Shown: positions 31,761 through 40,464, counted from the stretch's first letter. The stretch is 64,000 bases of DNA from Phycisphaeraceae bacterium D3-23 (GCA_039555135.1 CP114179.1:2852001-2916000), one strand, 5' to 3'. The notes: generated from the letters alone by a model not told the origin. A program made the numbers and translations.

Positions 31761-32067
31761 GCAGTACGTTGTGTTCTTCGTCCCTCGATTTTCGGGTGCC
31801 CGCTGTTCCGGTGCTCAGCCGCGTACACCGCGCATCGCGCGGAGCGGATTGGCGTAAGCAAGGCCGATCGGCAGGACGCCGGGCCAAGGGGTGATTCGAG
31901 ATGGGGAGGTGCGTTCAAGCATGGCGGTCCCCTCGCTGTCGACGCATGTCACGCCGACCTGAGGAACGTCGAGCATACACGCCGATGGGCCTGCGCCAAG
32001 GGTCTGCCGCTCGATCAACGTAGGGTTTGGAGTTTTATCCTGCACGCCCGGGTCAGAATCGCGCCGA

Positions 32068-32095
32068 TTGCGGCCCGCGCCGCCGGGGCTATCAT
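32068..32095 (+). promoter_or_regulatory. Candidate promoter of mdh
   Basis: TTGCGG, 16-base spacer, TATCAT. It would give a leader of about 80 bases. Confidence 0.4.
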
Positions 32096-32180
32096 GGCCG
32101 ACCCCCGGAAGCCCGGGATCATGTGCCGCATTCCCCAGCGGCTCCCTCCCATAGACCCAACCCACCCAAGGACTTGAATC

Positions 32181-33155
32181 ATGCCCAAGCGTGCAAAGAT
32201 CTCCATCATCGGGGCCGGCGGCAACGTCGGCGCGTCCGTCGCCCTCTGGTCGGCCGTGAAAGAGCTCGGCGACATCGTCGCCATCGACCTCAAACGCAAG
32301 CTCGACGACGGCAGCGAAATGCTCCCCGTCGAAGGCCGCATGCTCGACCTCGCCCAGTGCGGCCCGATGGAGCTGTTTGATTCCAACATCACCGCGACCG
32401 ACGACTACAGCGCGATCGAAGGCAGCGACGTCGTCGTCGTCACCGCCGGCATCCCCCGCAAGCCCGGCATGTCGCGCGACGACCTCATCGGCACCAACGT
32501 GAAGATCGTCAAGTCCGTCAGCGAGAACGTCAAGCAGCACGCCCCCGACGCCATCGTCATCCTCGTGAGTAACCCGCTTGACGCGATGGTCTACACCGCG
32601 TGGAAGGCGACGGGCTTCCCGACGAATCGCATCATCGGCCAGGCGGGGTGCCTCGACGTGGCGCGCTTCAAGACCTTCATCGCGATGGAGACCGGCTACA
32701 GCGTCGAAGATATCAACGCGCTCCTGCTCGGTGGCCACGGCGACGACATGGTCCCGCTCCCGCGCTACACCAACATCGCCGGCATCCCCGTCACCCAGTT
32801 CATCAGCGAAGAAAAGCTCAACGAGCTCGTCGAACGCGCGAAAAAGGGCGGCGGCGAGATCGTCAAGAAGATGGGCACCTCCGGCTACTACGCCCCCGCA
32901 TCAGGCACCGTCCAGATGGTCGAGGCCATCATCAAAGACAAAAAGCGCATCCTCCCCTGCGCCTCCTACTGCGACGGCGAGTACGGCATCAAGGGCCTCT
33001 TCGTCGGCGTCCCCACGGTGCTCGGCGCGAGCGGCGTCGAGAAGATCGTCGAGTGCGACTTGAACGAAGCCGAGCAAAAGCTCATGGACGAGAGCGCGGC
33101 GCACGTCCAGGACCTCGTCGACGTCGTGAAGAACCTCGACCCGTCGCTGGAGTAG
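32181..33155 (+). CDS. mdh: NAD-dependent malate dehydrogenase
   Basis: Oxidises malate to oxaloacetate in the TCA cycle. The 324-residue protein belongs to the lactate/malate dehydrogenase family: dinucleotide-binding G-A-G-G-N-V-G, the malate-specific loop I-P-R-K-P-G-M-S-R-D-D-L with the substrate-binding Args, V-S-N-P-L-D, and the catalytic H in L-L-G-G-H-G-D-D-M-V. The Arg pattern argues for malate rather than lactate. AGGA lies about ten bases before the ATG. The nearby hairpin at 33186 probably ends the message. Confidence 0.95.
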   Translation: MPKRAKISIIGAGGNVGASVALWSAVKELGDIVAIDLKRKLDDGSEMLPVEGRMLDLAQCGPMELFDSNITATDDYSAIEGSDVVVVTAGIPRKPGMSRDDLIGTNVKIVKSVSENVKQHAPDAIVILVSNPLDAMVYTAWKATGFPTNRIIGQAGCLDVARFKTFIAMETGYSVEDINALLLGGHGDDMVPLPRYTNIAGIPVTQFISEEKLNELVERAKKGGGEIVKKMGTSGYYAPASGTVQMVEAIIKDKKRILPCASYCDGEYGIKGLFVGVPTVLGASGVEKIVECDLNEAEQKLMDESAAHVQDLVDVVKNLDPSLE

Positions 33156-33185
33156 GCGGGGATTCCGCAAATACTCAACCACTTG

Positions 33186-33211
33186 GGCCGAGGGACTTAT
33201 GTCCCTCGGCC
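33186..33211 (+). terminator. Stable hairpin after mdh
   Basis: GGCCGAGGGAC / GTCCCTCGGCC with a TTAT loop, but only TATTG follows, so it may be rho-assisted or serve to protect the mRNA end. Confidence 0.5.
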
Positions 33212-33218
33212 TATTGCG

Positions 33219-33224
33219 TATGAT
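33219..33224 (+). promoter_or_regulatory. -10-like box, leaderless candidate
   Basis: TATGAT, then TGAGGT, then the ATG at 33231. The GAGG could alternatively act as a very close ribosome-binding site. Confidence 0.4.
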
Positions 33225-33230
33225 TGAGGT

Positions 33231-33737
33231 ATGGGAGCTGACATCCACGCGATCATCGAGGTCCAAGAGAACGGGCCGAATGGGCAGCACTGGTGGCGTG
33301 GATTTGCCTACGTGAATTGGGCTCGTTGCCGTTCAGTGTTCCATGCGCTAGGTGTCCATGGGAACAACGAGCATGTGCCGCAACGTGGTTTCCCTGTCGA
33401 TGCCTCCCAGTTTGCGATTGAAGAATACAGCATGACTATCTCAAAAGATGGTTCGCTCGACGCAAGAGTCCACGACTATCCCGAGGTCGAAGAATCTGCG
33501 GCTTTGGAGCTTGTTGAGTCGGGGGAGTCAGTATTTCTTGAAATCAACCCGCCCGCGATCTCAAAGCCAGGGTGGGAAAGTCCGAACTGGGTGACGCTGG
33601 CCGAGTTGCGAGACTGCGAAAGCAAATTTCCTGAGGAGTTTGCACGGCTAGAGGAGTACCAAGCTACTCGATGTGTTCTGGATTTCTACATGTCCCGAGA
33701 CTACACAGTGAGATTGGTCTATTGGTTTGATGTCTAG
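33231..33737 (+). CDS. Orphan protein starting MGADIHA, lower GC
   Basis: A 168-residue soluble protein. The N-terminus M-G-A-D-I-H-A-I-I-E matches a group of short hypothetical proteins found sporadically in bacteria and phages; W-W-R-G-F, N-W-A-R-C-R and a Trp/Pro-rich middle are notable. Function unknown. Base composition is visibly less GC-rich than the genes on either side, with more A/T-ending codons, which suggests recent acquisition. It overlaps the frame just before rtcB, and the two may be co-transcribed. No signal peptide or membrane segment. Confidence 0.7.
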   Translation: MGADIHAIIEVQENGPNGQHWWRGFAYVNWARCRSVFHALGVHGNNEHVPQRGFPVDASQFAIEEYSMTISKDGSLDARVHDYPEVEESAALELVESGESVFLEINPPAISKPGWESPNWVTLAELRDCESKFPEEFARLEEYQATRCVLDFYMSRDYTVRLVYWFDV

Positions 33738-33777
33738 TGGTCGGAGAACTGCTGCAAAAGGTCGAAGTGAGATAGAT

Positions 33778-35238
33778 ATGAAAGCCAAGCAACTCGAAAA
33801 ACTCGGCATCCCGGCGGCGCTGTCCAAGCCCGCGAAGTGGGCGGCATCCGCGGCGCGGCAGGACGGGCAGTCACTCGAAGAAGTGAAGGCCAAGCTCAAG
33901 ATGCTTGTCGACGACCCCGAGGCGCTCCTCGACGACACCTACTTCCGCGACCTCGCGGCGGAGATGGCGAAGTATCGGCGGATCGACGCGGCGCGCAAGC
34001 AGTTCGCCGACCAGCCGCCGCGCGTCGAGCCCGCGCCGTACCGGCAGTGGGGCGACGACCTGGACGACAACGCCGTGAAGCAGATGGAGAACGCCTGCCG
34101 GCTGCCTGTCGCTGCGCAGGCGGCGCTGATGCCCGATGCGCACCTGGGTTACGGCATCCCGATCGGCGGGGTGCTCGCCGCGCGCAACGCGGTCATCCCG
34201 TACGCCGTGGGCGTCGATATCGCTTGCCGGGTCAAGCTCAGCGTCTTCGACCTGCCGCCGGAACAACTGGATGGCCACCGTGACCGGCTGACCAACGCGC
34301 TCGAACACGAGACCCGCTTCGGCATCGGCGCGAGCTTCATCGACCGCGGCGGGCACGGCACCGCGCGCGAGCACGGCGTGATGGACGCCGACTGGTCCGT
34401 CTCCCCTGTCACCCAGCGCTTCAAGGACAAGGCCCACGCCCAACTCGGCACATCCGGCTCGGGCAACCACTTCGTCGAGTTCGGCACGCTCACCGTCGAC
34501 GACGCCGAGGCGAAGACCATGGGTCTCGAAACGGGCGGCACGTATCTCGCGCTCCTGTCGCACTCGGGCAGCCGGGGTGTCGGCGCGCAGGTCTGCGAGC
34601 ACTACTCGCGGATGGCGATGCTGATGCACCCGGAGTTGGACAAGCAGATGCAGCACCTCGCGTGGCTTGAGATGGACAGCCACGAGGGCCAGGAGTACTG
34701 GGCGGCGATGAACCTGATGGGCGACTACGCCAGCGCGAACCATGCGTGCATCCATGATGCGGTCGTGCGCAACTTGGGGGCGGAGGTGTTGGCGGGCGTA
34801 GAGAACCACCACAACTTCGCGTGGAAGGAGACGCACGCCGATCCTGACACGGGCGAGGCGGTCGAGATGATCGTGCATCGCAAGGGCGCGACCCCTGCGG
34901 GCGAGGGCGTGTTGGGCATCATCCCCGGGTCGATGGCGACCCCGGGCTATGTCGTCGTTGGCAAAGGCGGCGCGGGTTCGCTCGACTCGGCGGCGCATGG
35001 CGCAGGGCGGGTGATGTCGCGGAAGAAGGCCAAGGAGAGCTTCCGCTGGAACCACGTCAAGCCGACGCTGGAGAAGGCGGGGGTGACGCTCCTCTCGGCG
35101 GGCCTCGACGAGGTACCCGGCGTGTACAAGGACATCGAGCAGGTGATGAGCGACCAGAGCGACCTGGTGGCGAAGGTCGCGCGGTTTGATCCGAAGCTCG
35201 TGAAGATGGCTCCGGCGGGTGAGCGGCCCGAGGACTGA
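33778..35238 (+). CDS. rtcB: RtcB-family RNA ligase
   Basis: Joins RNA 2',3'-cyclic phosphate (or 3'-phosphate) ends to 5'-OH ends using GTP and Mn2+, in tRNA or rRNA repair. The 486-residue protein has the metal-binding V-D-I-A-C-R with its Cys, G-S-G-N-H-F-V-E, H-S-G-S-R-G-V-G and the catalytic region H-N-F-A-W-K-E; G-A-G-S-L-D-S-A-A-H-G-A-G-R near the end holds the guanylylated His. The first ~90 residues extend beyond the E. coli enzyme. No archease (the usual cofactor) is in the window. I prefer the ATG at 33778; an in-frame start at 33727 would overlap the preceding gene. Confidence 0.93.
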   Translation: MKAKQLEKLGIPAALSKPAKWAASAARQDGQSLEEVKAKLKMLVDDPEALLDDTYFRDLAAEMAKYRRIDAARKQFADQPPRVEPAPYRQWGDDLDDNAVKQMENACRLPVAAQAALMPDAHLGYGIPIGGVLAARNAVIPYAVGVDIACRVKLSVFDLPPEQLDGHRDRLTNALEHETRFGIGASFIDRGGHGTAREHGVMDADWSVSPVTQRFKDKAHAQLGTSGSGNHFVEFGTLTVDDAEAKTMGLETGGTYLALLSHSGSRGVGAQVCEHYSRMAMLMHPELDKQMQHLAWLEMDSHEGQEYWAAMNLMGDYASANHACIHDAVVRNLGAEVLAGVENHHNFAWKETHADPDTGEAVEMIVHRKGATPAGEGVLGIIPGSMATPGYVVVGKGGAGSLDSAAHGAGRVMSRKKAKESFRWNHVKPTLEKAGVTLLSAGLDEVPGVYKDIEQVMSDQSDLVAKVARFDPKLVKMAPAGERPED

Positions 35239-35310
35239 TCGAGGACCATTACCAGACGCTTCACGGGCTCAGCGTCGGCGTGGTGGGTTTTCCTGCGCGG
35301 GAGACAAGGT

Positions 35311-35344
35311 CAAAAAACAACAAGCCCCGGCGGGTGGCCGGGGC
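35311..35344 (-). terminator. Intrinsic terminator of the 30-codon gene
   Basis: Minus strand: GCCCCGGC-CACCC-GCCGGGGC, then TTGTTGTTTTTTG. On the plus strand no T-tract follows, so it serves the small minus-strand gene. Confidence 0.85.
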
Positions 35345-35379
35345 TCGGGGATAACGCGTTGATCGGGTATGCTGGGGGA

Positions 35380-35472
35380 CTAGCAGAGGGCCACGAAGGT
35401 CAGCAGCGTGAGCACGATGATTTTTTTGCGTCGGAGTGCCTGGTCGCCGTTGAGGTTGAAAAATCGGAACAT
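35380..35472 (-). CDS. 30-residue membrane peptide gene
   Basis: The peptide begins MFRFFNLNGDQALRRKK and continues with a hydrophobic helix (about 18-29, I-I-V-L-T-L-L-T-F-V-A-L) and ends in Cys. The basic RRKK before the helix predicts a cytoplasmic N-terminus. Every signal of a gene is present: a promoter (35504-35531), the ribosome-binding site AAGGA eight bases before the ATG, and a strong terminator 36 bases after the stop. It is convergent with rtcB and divergent from the large secreted orphan. No family is recognised. Small single-helix peptides of this kind often bind and tune membrane complexes. Confidence 0.72.
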   Translation of the reverse strand: MFRFFNLNGDQALRRKKIIVLTLLTFVALC

Positions 35473-35503
35473 GGTTCAAATCCTTGTGGTGGGCTTACAC
35501 TTT

Positions 35504-35531
35504 AGTATATTCAATGGCCGTGCCACGCCAA
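35504..35531 (-). promoter_or_regulatory. Promoter of the 30-codon gene
   Basis: Minus strand: TTGGCG (35526-35531), 16-base spacer, TATACT (35504-35509). The expected start point gives a leader of about 25 bases. Confidence 0.55.
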
Positions 35532-35570
35532 GTCCGATTTTGCGTAAAAAGTTGTAAATCGAGTTTTGAC

Positions 35571-37685
35571 ATGAAATTACGTGAATATCTCAGCATTATT
35601 CTAAGCCCCCGTTGCTGCCGGATGATGCCTGCGGGCAACACAGCCGGGCGCGGTGTGTCCTCGATACGCCACACGGTATTGCCGGTTCGGGCTGGTTTTA
35701 TAGGCCTGATCGTGCTGGTTTGTGGCTTTCTGTTGAGCCCGCCCGTGGTGGCCCAGGGGCTGCTGGATGGGGATGACGGCGTCGGGCCTGCGCCGACGAT
35801 CGAGCCCAGCGACGGCGAGGTCGCGTTTCATCTCGTGCAGGGCTGGGTCCGGGCCGGGCGTGTGCCGGGGGATGATGCGTTGCCGTCCGCGCCGCTGACG
35901 GGTGTGTTTGGTGTGTATGTCTCGCTGCGAGATGAGGGCAGGCTGCTGGGGCGCGGGGTTGCGCTTCGGCCGGACCTGGGCGCCACGGTTGATGCAGAGG
36001 GTCCTTCGGTCGATGTGGCGCTGCTGCTGGCCCAGGCGACGCGGACCGCGCTGCGTGAGGTCGAGCGGGCGCAGCGCCGCCGCGCGATCGAGCTGGGGAT
36101 TACCGATGAAGACCTTTTCGAGGAGTCGCTGCGCAACCTGCACGGCGATCTGTTGGTCGATGTGCAACTCGGGCACCACCTCGTGACGATCTCGCTCCCG
36201 GCCCAGGGCGACGCCGACGCGGTGTTTGGCCAGTTCGTCCCGGGCTTCCACGGCCTACGCATGACGGGCTCATTGATGCCCAACGGCGACCTGATCTGGC
36301 CCGGGAACGCGCTGATGCGCAACACCTCCCCACGCAGTCAACTTATCCAGCTCCTGGATCGGCAGGGCTTCGAGGAAGAAGACCTCGTCGCGGTCGCCCG
36401 GCCCGCGGGGGCGCAGCTCGAACGCTTCGAGGTCGTCCACTTTCTGCAGGCCGGCCCCAACCAGCCGCCGCGGCAGCTGATCCGCGGCAACGTCGTCGTC
36501 CCGCGACGAGCGCTCGATACCCCCGGGCTCAACGGTATTGTCGAACGCATCGCCCGGCACATGGACGGCAAGATCGGAATACTCAACGACGGTACGCTTA
36601 TCCTCCGCGGGCCCTACCGCCCGTCGTACGACCGGATCGACCCGGACCTCGCCCCGCTGCGCCAGGCGTCGCTCGCGTGCTTCGCGATGCTGGTGCAGAG
36701 TAAGAGTGCGCAGCAACGCTCACCGAGCGATCGGACCAGCCGCAACCGTGGGGACCGCGCGCTGCGTGTCGCGGAGTCGCTCGTGCCGTTGGCGATCCCG
36801 CGTGGCGGCGATATCCAGTCGGTGAGCGCGGCGTTGCTGCTGCTGGCGCTGTGTGAGTCGCCCGTGCCGGTCGATGAAGACCTGCGTGAAGCACTGGGGG
36901 AGGCGTTGATGTCGCTGCACCTGCAGGGCGGCGGCTTCCGCGCGATGCCGGACGGCTCCCGGGCCGAGCCCGGCGACATCGAGCGTGCGAGCCGGGCGAC
37001 CGAGGCGGTGATCACCGCGGCGCTGGCGTCTTGGTACACAACGATGAACGAGGCGGACCCGGCCGTGCGTCGGGCGGTGTGGCAGTCGATGAACGCGCTG
37101 GTCGTGGCCAACCGCGACGATGCGGGTGGGGCGCGTTTGGCGGACCTGACCTGGCTGAGCGTGGCGTATAGCCGGGCGGGCCGGCAGATCGCCGGGGCGA
37201 TGCAGGATGCCGATGCACAGGATCACCTTACGCGGATGCAGGGGTTCTTGGCCGAGCAGATGCAGCTCTTGATCGACCAGCAGGTGCAGGGCGTCCCGCT
37301 GAAGGGGCCGGACGACGTCGCGGGTGGCTACGTCACGCACAACGGCATACATGGCGCCGCGCCCGACCCGACATGGGAGTCGGCCATGCCGCTGGCCGTG
37401 ATCGCCGCCGTCCTGCGTGACGAAGCGATCGTCGAGCCCAACGACATCTTCGGCCCGCTGCTCTCGGCGCAGCTGGGCGCTCGCTTCATCGCCCAACTCC
37501 TCATCACCGACGCCAACGCCTACTACGTCCGCGACGTCCAGGCCGCCTCGGGCGGCGTCCGCCGATCGCTCTGGGACAACACGCTCGACCTCGACTGCTC
37601 GGCGATGGCATTGATTGCGCTGAGCGAGCTGCAGACCTCGCTGCACACGCTCGAGCAGCGCGACGCGGGAGTCGGCGGCGAGTAA
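35571..37685 (+). CDS. Large secreted protein, unknown
   Basis: About 704 residues. A hydrophobic signal (about 42-62 from this start, G-F-I-G-L-I-V-L-V-C-G-F-L-L) ends at V-V-A-Q. Residues ~95-260 are a mixed alpha/beta domain. The C-terminal half (~370-690) is helical, with repeated A-L-A-L/W-W-like turns and motifs such as G-G-G-F-R-A-M and G-G-Y-V-T-H-N-G, reminiscent of alpha/alpha-toroid folds. No catalytic motif is certain. The start is uncertain: ATG at 35571, 35622 and 35625 are all in frame, and none has a good ribosome-binding site; the later ones give a more normal signal peptide. Confidence 0.7.
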   Translation: MKLREYLSIILSPRCCRMMPAGNTAGRGVSSIRHTVLPVRAGFIGLIVLVCGFLLSPPVVAQGLLDGDDGVGPAPTIEPSDGEVAFHLVQGWVRAGRVPGDDALPSAPLTGVFGVYVSLRDEGRLLGRGVALRPDLGATVDAEGPSVDVALLLAQATRTALREVERAQRRRAIELGITDEDLFEESLRNLHGDLLVDVQLGHHLVTISLPAQGDADAVFGQFVPGFHGLRMTGSLMPNGDLIWPGNALMRNTSPRSQLIQLLDRQGFEEEDLVAVARPAGAQLERFEVVHFLQAGPNQPPRQLIRGNVVVPRRALDTPGLNGIVERIARHMDGKIGILNDGTLILRGPYRPSYDRIDPDLAPLRQASLACFAMLVQSKSAQQRSPSDRTSRNRGDRALRVAESLVPLAIPRGGDIQSVSAALLLLALCESPVPVDEDLREALGEALMSLHLQGGGFRAMPDGSRAEPGDIERASRATEAVITAALASWYTTMNEADPAVRRAVWQSMNALVVANRDDAGGARLADLTWLSVAYSRAGRQIAGAMQDADAQDHLTRMQGFLAEQMQLLIDQQVQGVPLKGPDDVAGGYVTHNGIHGAAPDPTWESAMPLAVIAAVLRDEAIVEPNDIFGPLLSAQLGARFIAQLLITDANAYYVRDVQAASGGVRRSLWDNTLDLDCSAMALIALSELQTSLHTLEQRDAGVGGE

Positions 37686-37697
37686 TCCGCTGCGCGG

Positions 37698-37778
37698 AAG
37701 TGAACAATCCACAGTGAAGAGTGGACAGACAAAGGCGCGATGCCCCTACTGTTTACTGTGGACTACTCACTATTCACT
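37698..37778. repeat. Palindrome family J, overlapping the rpiB stop
   Basis: AGTGAACAATCCACAGTGAAGAGTGG faces CTGTTTACTGTGGACTACTCACTATTCACT. It lies between convergent genes, and the rpiB TGA (37774-37776) is inside the right arm. Confidence 0.75.
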
Positions 37779-38229
37779 GCTGTCCTGCAGCCTCGATCGC
37801 CAGGACCTTCTCCAGCCGGCGCTGGTGGCGTGCTTCGCCCGAGTAGTTTGCGCCGAGGAAGGCCTTGACCAGCTGCTCGGCCTGGGTCGGGCCGATGATG
37901 CGGCCGCCCAGGCACAGCACGTTCATGTCGTCGTGCTCGACACCCTGCGCGGCCGAGTAGGTCTCGTGGCAGATCGCCGCGCGTACGCCCGCCATCTTGT
38001 TCGCCGCGACCGACGCCCCGACGCCCGAGCCGCAGACGATGATGCCGCGGTCGGCCTGGCCGTGCTGGATCGCCTGGCCGACGTACCGCGCAAAGTCGGG
38101 GTAGTCGTCGTCCTTGTCGAACTCGTGGGCACCCAAGTCCGCGACCTCGTGGCCCAGCGACTGGATCAGCTCGACTATCGGCGCTTTGAGCGGCAGCCCG
38201 GCGTGGTCGGCGGCGATCGCGATCTTCAT
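37774..38229 (-). CDS. rpiB: Ribose-5-phosphate isomerase B
   Basis: Interconverts ribose-5-phosphate and ribulose-5-phosphate in the pentose phosphate pathway. The 151-residue protein begins K-I-A-I-A-A-D-H-A-G and has Y-P-D-F-A, the catalytic Cys in I-V-C-G-S-G-V-G-A-S, and M-N-V-L-C-L-G-G-R. The length is normal. AAGGAGC precedes the ATG. The last codons and the stop come from a palindromic repeat, so the C-terminus (A-A-G-Q-Q) is probably not conserved. Confidence 0.95.
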   Translation of the reverse strand: MKIAIAADHAGLPLKAPIVELIQSLGHEVADLGAHEFDKDDDYPDFARYVGQAIQHGQADRGIIVCGSGVGASVAANKMAGVRAAICHETYSAAQGVEHDDMNVLCLGGRIIGPTQAEQLVKAFLGANYSGEARHQRRLEKVLAIEAAGQQ

Positions 38230-38289
38230 GGCAAGCTCCTTCGGGGTGGCTGGGCATTATGACGGCCGATCACCCGGACGCAACACGCA

Positions 38290-39342
38290 CTAATCCCACC
38301 GCACACCGACCTGCTGTCGCATGTCGTCCAGCACCCGCATCCGCGCGACCGTCTCCTGCTCGGTCACGAAAGGCGGCTCGCCCTCCAGCACGACCCGCGC
38401 AAACGCATCGGCCTCCAGTGCATAAAGCCGCTGACCCGCATCGACCGAATGCTCGTGCGCATACGGCCCACCCGCGTCCTCGCCGCCCACGTGTAGTTGT
38501 ACGGCGTCCTGCTTGGGCGGTGTCATCCCTTGGTGTGTCCACCGGGCGCCTACTTCCGGGGGCTTCCAGGGCACGGGGATGTCGAGATACCCCTCGGTCC
38601 CGCAGACCTGCGCGAGGTTGCTCGCCTGCAAATCCATCGCGCACGAGAACGTCGACATCACGCCGCCTCGAAACATCAAGAGCCCGTCGCAGGCGACATC
38701 GACCCCGGACTTATGTCGCCGACCGGTTGCGGTGGCGCTTGCCGGTGCGCCGCCCGCGAGCAGCATGGCCAGGTCGATGCAGTAGCACCCGACATCCATC
38801 AGCGCCCCGCCGCCCAGCGCCGTGTCGAAGCGTGTGTTGCCGGCCGTGTCGCGGACGTTGAAGCAGAAGCTCGACCGGATGAGTTTCAATTCGCCGATCG
38901 CGCCGCTGCGGACGGTTTCGACCATCGCGATCGTCTGCGGGTGGCAGCGGTACATAAACGCCTCGACGAGCTTGCAGCCGGTCCGGCGCGACACGTCGAA
39001 CATCTGCTCCGCCTCGTCGGCATCCATCGCGATCGGCTTCTCGCACAGGACGTGCTTGCCCTGCTCCATCGCCTTGGTCGCCCACTCGAGGTGCAGGTTG
39101 TTGGGCAGCGCGATGTAAACCGAGTCGACCCCCGGATGAGCGATCAGCGATTGATAGTCACCGCAGGCGTGTTCGATGCCGTACTGCTTGCAGAACTGTT
39201 GCGACTTCTCGCCCGAGCGCGACGCGGCGGCGGTGATCGTGCAGCGCGTCGATCCGCCGCCACTACCGGGGGCCGTGACGTCGCCGGCGAACTGGTGTGC
39301 GATATTGCCCAGGCCCAGGATACCGATGCGGAGTTTGCTCAT
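38290..39342 (-). CDS. Gfo/Idh/MocA-family oxidoreductase
   Basis: NAD(P)-dependent oxidoreductase, probably acting on a sugar or cyclitol. The 350-residue protein has the Rossmann start R-I-G-I-L-G-L-G-N-I-A and the nucleotide-sugar signature C-E-K-P-I-A-M-D near 92-99. The second domain has G-G-G-A-L-M-D-V-G-C-Y-C-I-D with the conserved Asp and Tyr/His pattern. No Tat or signal peptide, so it is cytosolic, unlike the second family member at 51978. The ATG at 39342 is preceded by C-rich sequence, and TACATT ends six bases upstream. It is divergent from the SMP-30 gene, an apt partner in sugar-acid metabolism. Confidence 0.88.
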   Translation of the reverse strand: MSKLRIGILGLGNIAHQFAGDVTAPGSGGGSTRCTITAAASRSGEKSQQFCKQYGIEHACGDYQSLIAHPGVDSVYIALPNNLHLEWATKAMEQGKHVLCEKPIAMDADEAEQMFDVSRRTGCKLVEAFMYRCHPQTIAMVETVRSGAIGELKLIRSSFCFNVRDTAGNTRFDTALGGGALMDVGCYCIDLAMLLAGGAPASATATGRRHKSGVDVACDGLLMFRGGVMSTFSCAMDLQASNLAQVCGTEGYLDIPVPWKPPEVGARWTHQGMTPPKQDAVQLHVGGEDAGGPYAHEHSVDAGQRLYALEADAFARVVLEGEPPFVTEQETVARMRVLDDMRQQVGVRWD

Positions 39343-39348
39343 GGGGGG

Positions 39349-39354
39349 AATGTA
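39349..39354 (-). promoter_or_regulatory. -10-like box, leaderless candidate
   Basis: Minus strand TACATT, six C, then ATG of the oxidoreductase gene. A poly-C spacer cannot act as a ribosome-binding site. Confidence 0.45.
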
Positions 39355-39363
39355 GCACGGGGA

Positions 39364-39461
39364 AGGGGAAGCGTGGACACAGATCAACACAAATCGGCAC
39401 AGATAGGATTCGTGACATATTCAGATCTGTGTCGATCTGTGTGCATCTGTGGCTACTTCCC
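39364..39461. repeat. Palindrome family I in a divergent gap
   Basis: The left arm has ACACAGATCAACACAAATCGG and the right arm AGATCTGTGTCGATCTGTG; the ends are GGGGAAG / CTTCCC. AT-richer than its surroundings. It is the only palindrome in the window placed between two divergent starts. Confidence 0.75.
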
Positions 39462-39528
39462 TTCTTTGCCTTTCGAGTCGGGCCGCGCGTTGAGTATGAT
39501 GGCGTGATCCACAAACAGGAGAATCGCC

Positions 39529-40464
39529 ATGCGCCCACTCGCCGCCTTGCTCGCCGTGTCCCTGCTGGCTTCGTTTGCCGCCCCCGCCGCCGCCCAACTC
39601 ATCCCCGAAGACGCCGCCCCCGAGAAGGTCGCCAACGGCTACCAGTTCACCGAAGGCCCCGCCGCCGGCCCCGATGGCTGCATCTACTTCACCGACATCC
39701 CCGCCGAGCTGATCCTTAAGTACGACCCGGCGACGGGGGAGACAGAGACGGTGGTTGAAGAAAGCGGGGCGGCGAACGGGTTAATGTGGGACACGCGGAT
39801 CGATGATGTATTAATCGCCTGCCGACATCGCGGCCGCGATGTTGCCGCGTACTACAACGATCTTTCGCAGCTTTCACCCGGGGTCGAACAGCACGAGGAC
39901 GATCGGCTAAACAGCCCGAACGATCTGGACCTCGACCAGGAAGGCAACGTCTACTTCACTGATCCGCGCTACGGCAACCGCGATTCGATGGAGATGGATA
40001 TCGAGGGTGTCTACTTCGTTTCCAGAGACCCCGACACGGACCAGGTCGACCGGATGGTCCGCATCATTGACGACCTCACCCGCCCCAACGGCATCGTGCT
40101 CTCGCCCGACGAGTCGATCCTCTACGTCGCGGACAACGGCACGAATGAAATCTTTGCGTACGACATCACCGCCCCCGGCGAGATTGAGAACAAACGGCTG
40201 TTCGCCCGGCTCAACGAAGGCCGGGGTGGCGGGCCCGACGGGATGTGTGTCGATGCGCAGGGCCGGCTCTACGCCGCCGGGCAGGGTCGCGTCTGGGTCT
40301 ACAACCCCGACGGCAGCGCCGCGGGGTCGATCAACGTCGGCTCTGCGTGCACCAACTGCACCTTCGCCGCGGACGGCAAGACGCTCTACATCACCGCCAA
40401 CCGCGGGCTGTACCGGATCGAGTTGGAGACGGAGACAGCGCTGCCGGTTGAAGAAGATGAATAA
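39529..40464 (+). CDS. Exported SMP-30/gluconolactonase-like protein
   Basis: A 311-residue six-bladed beta-propeller that typically hydrolyses sugar lactones with one metal ion. A signal peptide (1-23, ending A-A-A-Q) shows export. Propeller motifs include T-E-G-P-A-A-G-P-D-G (first metal-ligand Glu), N-S-P-N-D-L-D-L-D (Asn/Asp ligands) and L-S-P-D-E-S-I-L-Y-V-A-D-N. AGGAGA lies seven bases before the ATG, and TATGAT is at 39495-39500. It faces a sugar oxidoreductase across a divergent gap. The substrate is not determined. Confidence 0.9.
   Translation: MRPLAALLAVSLLASFAAPAAAQLIPEDAAPEKVANGYQFTEGPAAGPDGCIYFTDIPAELILKYDPATGETETVVEESGAANGLMWDTRIDDVLIACRHRGRDVAAYYNDLSQLSPGVEQHEDDRLNSPNDLDLDQEGNVYFTDPRYGNRDSMEMDIEGVYFVSRDPDTDQVDRMVRIIDDLTRPNGIVLSPDESILYVADNGTNEIFAYDITAPGEIENKRLFARLNEGRGGGPDGMCVDAQGRLYAAGQGRVWVYNPDGSAAGSINVGSACTNCTFAADGKTLYITANRGLYRIELETETALPVEEDE

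Larger units (their letters stand above)
31646..32180. other. 535-base gap before mdh
   Basis: It holds a half copy of the family E repeat (31703-31728), a perfect GGCAGCGCG / CGCGCTGCC dyad (31736-31760) and a candidate mdh promoter, TTGCGG (32068-32073), 16 bases, TATCAT (32090-32095). Reading frames here lack start signals and good composition, so I call no gene. Confidence 0.55.

Noticed and set aside
31815-32738. Minus-strand open frame over the mdh leader and gene
   Set aside because: Shadow of mdh. The Asp/Val/Gly-rich translation has no recognisable motif.
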